Shown one piece after another: positions 45,510 to 50,739 of a stretch of DNA of 50,739 bases; position 1 is the first letter of the stretch; every line of letters begins with the position of its first letter. The translations under genes were made by a program, and so were the position numbers. The notes beneath the pieces were generated by a model. The model was not told the origin of the DNA. It saw only the letters and a list, made by a program, of their open reading frames with translations, and made no database searches. Source of the DNA: Clostridium sartagoforme AAU1 (GTDB lineage Bacteria; Bacillota; Clostridia; Clostridiales; Clostridiaceae); assembly GCF_000401215.1 (NCBI RefSeq), contig NZ_ASRV01000033.1:1-50739 (forward strand), given 5' to 3'.

Positions 45510-46622
45510 TTAACTAAATTTAACACCTATCAATTCTAAAATGTATTTCATATAAGTAATTTTTTCATATTTAACCCTTGTTTCAGTTACCATACCTATA
45601 GTTAAGTTAACTTTTTCTCCTTTAGAATCTTCTAAATATGTTTTATCTGGTTTAACCTTAACTTTAAAAAATACATTTCCTTTTTCATTATCTATAGTTG
45701 CATCTTCATCAATGCTTATTACTTTTCCTGGTATTGTTCCATATTCTGATTGCAATAAGCCTCCTATGACTAAAGATACTTCATCTTCTACATGTATTCT
45801 TGGTCTATCGGTTGAAGGTAACATAGTTTCTATTATTAATTCTTCCTCTTTACTTGTTATAGTTCCTATTAAGCTTCCTCCTTGTAGTACCATTCCAGAA
45901 GTTAATGGCGTATTTAAATGAATAACTCCGCTTTTTTGAGCAACTACTTTATATTGCTCTTTTCCCTTTTCTATAGCTTCCTTTTGAGCTACTAATTTAG
46001 ATAACTCTAATTCATATTGATTTTTTTCACTTGTAAATTCAGAAATAGTTTTATAATAATGCTCATCAGATTTATTTTTTTGTGTTTTAGCATACTCTTT
46101 TATTTGTTGTTCATTTGCTCCTTGTTCTTTCAATGCTTTTTCATCTATAACAAACTCTTTTCTAGCTATATATGCTGCATTTAACTTATTATAAAATTCA
46201 ACTTCTTCCTCATTGTATCTATCAAAATAATTAGTTCCATTAGTTGCATTTTCTTCTGCTAAGCTTAAAAGCTCTATTCTTCTGCTATAGCTGTTTATTT
46301 GTGCATTTATTTGCTCTAATTGAAGATCTGATTCCATACCATTAGTTGTAAATAATATATCTCCTTCCTTAACTTCACTTCCTTCAGATACAAAAACTTC
46401 TTTTATTTCTCCTGAAGTTTTAGTCATAATATGAGATTTATTTTCTGAAACTAAAACTCCTTGTCCTTTTACCATATATGTTTTTACTGATTTATTTGCC
46501 CAAATTAAGCATACTATAATTAATGCTGCAACTATTAAAATAACATATTTCATAAAAGCTGGTGGCTTTCTATCATAAAGGATTTTACTATCAGTAATTT
46601 CATTTAAGTTATATACTTTCAA
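45510..46622 (-). CDS. HlyD-family secretion adaptor (bacteriocin export accessory)
   Basis: About 370 residues. One N-terminal helix (FMKYVILIVAALIIVCLIWA) is followed by a lipoyl-like half (KGQGVLVSENKSHIMTKTSG, VFVSEGSEVKEGDILF), a long coiled coil (about residues 90-220) and a second lipoyl half and beta barrel (KSGVIHLNTPLTSGMVLQGG, VSLVIGGLLQ). It bridges an ABC exporter to the cell surface. The likely start is TTG at 46622 with GGTGGAG six bases before it; a GTG four codons upstream is also in frame. Its 5' end overlaps the SecB-like gene. Confidence 0.9.
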   Translation of the reverse strand: MKVYNLNEITDSKILYDRKPPAFMKYVILIVAALIIVCLIWANKSVKTYMVKGQGVLVSENKSHIMTKTSGEIKEVFVSEGSEVKEGDILFTTNGMESDLQLEQINAQINSYSRRIELLSLAEENATNGTNYFDRYNEEEVEFYNKLNAAYIARKEFVIDEKALKEQGANEQQIKEYAKTQKNKSDEHYYKTISEFTSEKNQYELELSKLVAQKEAIEKGKEQYKVVAQKSGVIHLNTPLTSGMVLQGGSLIGTITSKEEELIIETMLPSTDRPRIHVEDEVSLVIGGLLQSEYGTIPGKVISIDEDATIDNEKGNVFFKVKVKPDKTYLEDSKGEKVNLTIGMVTETRVKYEKITYMKYILELIGVKFS

Positions 46623-47106
46623 GTAAATCTCCACCTTTCAAAGCTTCCATAAATACATCTGCTACTATATCTTCTTCTTCTTGTTTTACAAATACAGTAT
46701 AAGAATCTCCCTTTAATTTAATATTATTTTCAAAGGCATATACTCCAAGCTTTTGATATGCAAATTGTAAATTTTCTTCTTTTTCTGTAAATCTAGCAAA
46801 AAGACAATTAGTTACCCTTAACTGTGACTTTAATTCATAGGGTTTTTCAACATTATTAATTGGATTTTTTAATTGAACCATTAGCTTTATTATTACTTTA
46901 ACTTGTCCACTTTCATCTACTTCTACTGTAGAATAATTTATCGCTGGTCCTATAGTTGAGTTTCCCTTAGATTTAATATAACTATCCATCATATAGCTAA
47001 TTTTATTTATATCGATTAATTCATTTTCACTTACTTCTCTAATTAATACATTATTAAGCTTTAAGGTTTTATTTTCTCTTAAAACTATTTTTTCAATTGT
47101 ACTCAT
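46609..47106 (-). CDS. Small SecB-like accessory protein of the export locus
   Basis: About 165 residues with no membrane helix. The predicted pattern is alternating beta strands (NVLIREVSENELIDI, INYSTVEVDESGQVKVIIKL, ELKSQLRVTNCLFARF) followed by a helix (LQFAYQKLGVYAFENNI), which resembles the SecB export-chaperone fold. I infer this from pattern, not from a recognised motif. The gene overlaps the C39 transporter at its 5' end and HlyD at its 3' end, so it is in the same operon. It may keep the precursor unfolded or bring it to the transporter. ATG at 47106 with GAGG upstream was chosen over a GTG nine bases earlier. Confidence 0.6.
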   Translation of the reverse strand: MSTIEKIVLRENKTLKLNNVLIREVSENELIDINKISYMMDSYIKSKGNSTIGPAINYSTVEVDESGQVKVIIKLMVQLKNPINNVEKPYELKSQLRVTNCLFARFTEKEENLQFAYQKLGVYAFENNIKLKGDSYTVFVKQEEEDIVADVFMEALKGGDLLESI

Positions 47107-49348
47107 ATTCCTCACCCTCTTCTATAAAATCTGCTTCTATATTTTTCTCTATATCCAAGTTATCTTTATATATAATTTCTTTTTCTTCTATTGAACCAAC
47201 TTGGCTTATATAAAGCTTATAATAATATCCTTTTTTCTTTAATAAACTTTCATGGTCTCCTTCTTCTACAATTTTCCCCTTATCCATAACATAAATTATG
47301 TCACAGCTTCTTATAGTTGAAAGTCTATGGGCTATCATAAGCATTGTTATATTCTTACCTTTTTTAAATAAGGTATCAAATATCTTTGCTTCACTTATAA
47401 AGTCTAAGTTACTTGTTGCTTCATCTAGTATTAAGAAACTTGGCTTTTTAATTAAAGCTCTTGCCATTGCAATTCTTTGTTTTTCTCCACCAGAAAGTCC
47501 TCCTCCTGCTTCTTCTAAGAAGGTATCATACTTACCTGGAAGCTTTTCTATAAAATCCTTACAACCTGCATTTTCACAAGCACTCTTTATTTCTTCATAA
47601 GTTGCATTGCCTCTACCTAAAGTTATATTTTCTCGTATAGAGCCTGAAAACAATTCAACATTTTGAGGAACATAAGCTATATTTTCTCTTAAATTATATA
47701 CGTCTAATTCTTCTATTTTATATCCATTAATATTTATTTTCCCTTCTTCAGGTGTATAGTACTTTAATAAAAGCTTAGATATAGTTGTTTTACCACTTCC
47801 TGACTCTCCAACTAAAGCTACATTTTTACCCTTAGGAATTTTTATACTAACATTCCTTAAAACTGGAGCCCTGCTACCATATCTAAAGGTAATATTATTT
47901 AATTCTATATCTCCATCTATTTTCTCTATTTTAACTTTATCTGTTTCACTTTCTTCTTGTTCTTTATCTACTTCATAGATTTCTGCAATTCTTTTTAATG
48001 ATATACTAGCTTCTTGAATACTTAATTGTAATCCTATAAGTCTACCTATTGGGTCCATAAAATATCCTGATAGTGTTGAAAATGCCATAAGACTACCTAA
48101 GGTAATATCTCCATTCATAATCATTCTTGCACCAATATACATAATAACTAGATTTCCCACAGTAGATACTGCTCCTGAAATTGATCCTTGAATATTTGAT
48201 AAAACCCCTTCTTTAAAGGATATCTTTAGATTTTTAATATATTGAGTTTCTAATTTTTCAATGCTTTTTTCTTCAGCAGCATGAACCTTTATAGTTTCTA
48301 TTCCTTTCAAGCTTTCTATAATATGACTATTTAATCTTGCACTAGCTTCCATTTGTTCTAAGTTTATTTTCTTATATGGAGCCTTAAATATATAAATTAA
48401 AGCAGCACTAATTATAGTTAAAACTAAAATAACAATAAAAAGCTTTTCATTCATTACATAAAGTATTGAAGCTGATACAACTGCAAGTACAATATCCATA
48501 ATTAGTGATAATGATACTGACGTTAATACATCTTTTATTGTAAAGGCATCACTAAATCTCGTAAGTATATCTCCTACCTTTCTTGAAGCAAAAAACTTCA
48601 TAGGTAGTTTATATACATGCTTGAAATATCCAAGTAGCAATGGAATATCTATCTTTTGAGATAAATAAAGTAACATATGCTGTCTTATTGCACCTAAACC
48701 TATTTGAGTTATTGCTAAAAGCAAAAATCCTATAACAAATATATTCAATTGATTTTTTAAACTATATGGAAGTATTTCATCCATAAGTATTTTATTAAAA
48801 AAGGCAGATGCTATTCCTAGTATAGTAAGTATTGCTGAAGTTATAATACTATATGCAAATAATGCTTTTTAAGGTAATAATAATTGTATAAACTTAGAAA
48901 GTATTCCTTGTCCTTTTACCTTACCTACATTAAATTCATTATTAGGTATTAATAGTAATAATACTCCATCAAAGCTTTTAAAAAATTCATCAACGCTCTT
49001 TTTTACTTTTCCATTAGCCGGATCTAATATTGTTACTTCTTCCTTTTTAATTTTATGTATAATTACAAAATGGCTTAATCCTTCTTTTGTAATAACATGA
49101 GCAACTGCAGGGAGTGTAAATTTTTCTTTAAACCCTTCCTTATCAACCCTAATTGCCTTAGTATCAAACCCTAGCTTTTTTGCCCCATCTTCTAAGCCTA
49201 ATAAGGTCGTCCCTTTTATATCAGTTCCAAGTATATCTCTTAACTTTGTTATAGTTATTTCTTTTTTATAATACATACAAACTGTTGCAAGACAAGCTGC
49301 AGCACAATCTGTTATGTCATGCTGTTTGACTAAGTATCTATATCTCAT
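47093..49348 (-). pseudogene. C39-peptidase ABC transporter with in-frame TAA stop
   Basis: The frame of 752 codons runs from 49348 to 47093 with one interrupting TAA (48869-48871, codon 160). The first part is a C39 peptidase: catalytic Cys in QHDITDCAAACLATV, His in LSHFVIIHK, Asp in ILDPANGK. After LLLP-stop-KALF the frame continues with the membrane domain (IITSAILTILGIASAFFNKI) and ATPase (Walker A GESGSGKTT, LSGGEKQRIAMARAL, FLILDEATSNLD, IAHRLST). It should cleave the Gly-Gly leader and export the peptide. The peptidase ORF and ATPase ORF could also be made separately: the downstream part has an ATG at 48784, but this would lack the first membrane helix. Confidence 0.88.
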
Positions 49349-49421
49349 CAAGACCTTCCCCCTTTTATTGTAATATTATAATTTATTTTACAATTTTATA
49401 CTTATATTTGGATTTAAACGT

Positions 49422-49479
49422 AAAAATAAGACTTAAAAGGAATTTTTTATATAAATTATTCCTTTTAAGTCTTATTTTT
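49422..49479 (-). terminator. Terminator after the 236-residue protein gene
   Basis: A perfect 22-bp stem whose arms start AAAAATAAGACTT and end AAGTCTTATTTTT, with a 14-base loop and T-runs in the stem foot. It lies five bases past the stop at 49484. The core TTAAAAGGAA recurs in the terminator at 50381-50423. Confidence 0.85.
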
Positions 49480-49483
49480 CATC

Positions 49484-50194
49484 TTAATATATTAACTTAT
49501 TAATTAAATCAGCTAAACTTTTATCTATTTTATTGCTCAAATTACCATAATATAAATTTCCTTGGTAATCCATGATACATCCTATAAATTCCGCATCTTG
49601 GGTATTTAAGTAATTTGCATAAATATAATAAATTTTATTTGCCTTAGCAAAATCTTCTTTATTATATTTAATTTCTCCATATCTTTCTTCTAACTTTATT
49701 AAAATATCTTTGTCAATTTGTATATCTTCCATTTCTTCAGCATTAATTCCACATAAAGCAAATCTAGAATATTTTTCAAAAGCTTCATTAACTAAATTAG
49801 CATTTTCTAAAAATTCTGCTTTTGAATAAAATCTCGAATCATCTCCTAAAGTTTTTATATGTGTATTGCTAGAATCTGTTTTATCTGTAACTATTTCATG
49901 ATTCATAAAAAGATAAATAATGAAATTCATATTCTTAGGCTCTACCGTCCCCACAGGGTTACTATTTAACTCATCTGAAAACTTAAATTTTGATGGAAAA
50001 TATATAGAATCTTGAAATTTTAGTGGCCCATATTCAATATTACTTGTTAGCATTTTTGCTACTATTTTTTTGCTATTAAATCTTCCTTCTTTATTGTAAT
50101 TAAATCTAATAATTACAGATATGCAAATAATTATAGCTATTATAGATATATAAATTATGCCTCTTTTCTTTTTATTAATTTTATTTTTCTTCAT
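49484..50194 (-). CDS. Membrane-anchored extracytoplasmic protein, unknown function
   Basis: A 236-residue protein. A basic N-terminus (MKKNKINKKKRG) and one helix (IIYISIIAIIICISVIIRF) anchor it, with about 200 residues outside the membrane. That part is hydrophilic, mixed alpha/beta (FQDSIYFPSKFKFSDELNSN, FIIYLFMNHEIVTDK, KIYYIYANYLNTQDAE, FIGCIMDYQGNLYYGNLS). I do not recognise a family. It lies between the LytTR and C39 genes, has its own terminator and shares a promoter box with the precursor. Such a position would fit immunity to the exported peptide, but no sequence evidence shows this. The ATG has an AGAGGAGAAA site. Confidence 0.7.
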   Translation of the reverse strand: MKKNKINKKKRGIIYISIIAIIICISVIIRFNYNKEGRFNSKKIVAKMLTSNIEYGPLKFQDSIYFPSKFKFSDELNSNPVGTVEPKNMNFIIYLFMNHEIVTDKTDSSNTHIKTLGDDSRFYSKAEFLENANLVNEAFEKYSRFALCGINAEEMEDIQIDKDILIKLEERYGEIKYNKEDFAKANKIYYIYANYLNTQDAEFIGCIMDYQGNLYYGNLSNKIDKSLADLINKLIY

Positions 50195-50212
50195 TTTTCT
50201 CCTCTCTCTTTC

Positions 50213-50229
50213 TACATATATTTATTTTA
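50213..50229 (-). promoter_or_regulatory. Promoter box shared with the peptide precursor gene
   Basis: TAAAATAAATATATGTA on the minus strand, identical to 45391-45407, lies about 20 bases before the start codon at 50194. The rest of 50195-50462 is AT-rich; besides the terminator I see nothing more in it. Confidence 0.5.
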
Positions 50230-50380
50230 GAATAACTTTAAATTATAAAAAACTACATAATTTATTTGCTATGTTCATTTATTTTATTATATATAACTTC
50301 TAATTAAGTAAATTCTAATTTATAATATTATACTAAATAATTATATTTATATATGTACTTTATATTTAAATGCAAAAAAA

Positions 50381-50423
50381 AGATTAAAAGGAATTGTTTA
50401 AATAACTTCTTCCTTTTAAATCT
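50381..50423 (-). terminator. Terminator after the LytTR regulator gene
   Basis: A stem with one bulge pairs AGATTTAAAAGGAA with TTCCTTTTAATCT and is followed on the minus strand by TTTTTTTT, about 40 bases past the LytTR stop. Confidence 0.8.
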
Positions 50424-50462
50424 AATTTTTTCTATTTTTCTATTTTTTTATTTTACTAATTA

Positions 50463-50739
50463 TTATTTTATTCCCTCAATATTATCTTTATAATTATAAC
50501 TTAAGTCGGCTTTTTCATTATAATTTTTAAAGCTTATCTCCCATAATTTTGGTTTTACTTTTCTTATCTCCTTCAAATAATCTAAGTTTACTGCAAATGA
50601 CTTATGTGTTCTTATAATATTTTTATAGTTTATTTCAGTTATTAGTTTTTCTAGTCCATTTGATTTTATATTGTATTTTCCAACTCTAGTATGCATAATA
50701 CATTTTTTTAAATAATATTCTATAAATAATATTTCTTTC
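50463..50739 (-). CDS. LytTR-family response regulator, partial (C-terminus only)
   Basis: About 92 residues run from the right edge to the stop at 50463; the frame is open beyond base 50739. It is the LytTR DNA-binding domain: KEILFIEYYLKKCIMHT at the edge (motif F/L-x-I-E), then FAVNLDYLKEIRKVKPKLWE and the end IEGIK. Conserved RTHKSFAVNL is the typical second half. AgrA, ComE and BlpR regulators of peptide bacteriocin and quorum systems carry this domain. Next to a C39/HlyD export locus it most likely controls that locus in response to a peptide. Its receiver domain and partner kinase would be outside the window. Confidence 0.88.
   Translation of the reverse strand, partial: KEILFIEYYLKKCIMHTRVGKYNIKSNGLEKLITEINYKNIIRTHKSFAVNLDYLKEIRKVKPKLWEISFKNYNEKADLSYNYKDNIEGIK

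Noticed and set aside
1-50739. Global reassignment of TAA as a sense codon, suggested by two in-frame TAA
   Set aside because: Many intact genes in the window end in TAA at family-typical lengths, so TAA works as a stop here.

Overview
The window is AT-rich DNA with AGGAGG-type ribosome binding sites. Its gene set is typical of a Firmicute of the Clostridium sensu stricto type: a fused glutathione synthetase GshF, a yjdF riboswitch and gene, a LevR-type sigma-54 activator with a mannose-class PTS, a MoxR/DUF58/VWA operon and a LytTR/C39 peptide-export locus. I cannot name the species. Almost every gene lies on the minus strand; the exceptions are yjdF (15268-15684) and a 51-codon gene at 20313-20468. 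I saw no rRNA, tRNA, CRISPR array or transposase.

Layout by coordinate. At the left edge lie a broken GGDEF-EAL gene (1-1754) and a DbpA-type helicase with one frameshift (1983-3426). Next come a HAD phosphatase, a CotA-like multicopper oxidase, a DedA-family protein and an M42 aminopeptidase. At 7.8-11.9 kb is an arsR-MATE-gshF operon behind three palindromic operator candidates, then a small RelA/SpoT-domain synthetase and a YgiQ-type radical SAM protein. At 15.1-20.5 kb are the yjdF riboswitch and gene, a repeat-rich spacer, a two-gene ABC exporter (permease frameshifted) and an OmpR-type two-component system. At 20.7-23.2 kb are remnants of a sigma/anti-sigma pair fused by a deletion, a Met/Asn/Gly-rich low-complexity protein and a HAD phosphatase. 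At 23.3-29.9 kb are a LevR-type activator, a SIS-domain deglycase-like gene (frameshifted) and PTS IID (in-frame stop), IIC, IIB and IIA, with a textbook -24/-12 promoter and upstream repeats. At 30-42.3 kb is an eight-gene operon of two VWA proteins, DUF58, MoxR, a Gly-rich membrane protein, an ABC exporter and a large surface protein. At 42.5-44.9 kb are a Uma2-family protein and an ECF sigma factor with two tandem zinc-finger anti-sigma proteins. At 45-50.7 kb is a peptide-secretion locus: a double-glycine-leader precursor, a HlyD-like adaptor, a small SecB-like protein, a C39-peptidase ABC transporter (in-frame stop), an unknown membrane-anchored protein and the DNA-binding end of a LytTR regulator.

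How the genes work together. The right-hand locus looks like a peptide bacteriocin or signalling cassette: the LytTR regulator would drive promoters (the precursor and the unknown membrane protein share an identical 17-nt box), C39 would cut after Gly-Gly, and the ABC and HlyD proteins would export the roughly 98-residue product. The PTS operon would import a sugar or sugar-amine for the SIS enzyme under sigma-54 and LevR control, but two of its genes are interrupted. The arsR-MATE-gshF operon links metal or thiol stress sensing to glutathione synthesis.

A striking feature is the number of interrupted genes: six apparent single-base indels, mostly in homopolymers, two in-frame TAA codons that both sit where Tyr is plausible and both precede AAA-G, and one deletion fusion. 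These may be real decay or consensus-sequence error; raw reads or a close relative would decide.
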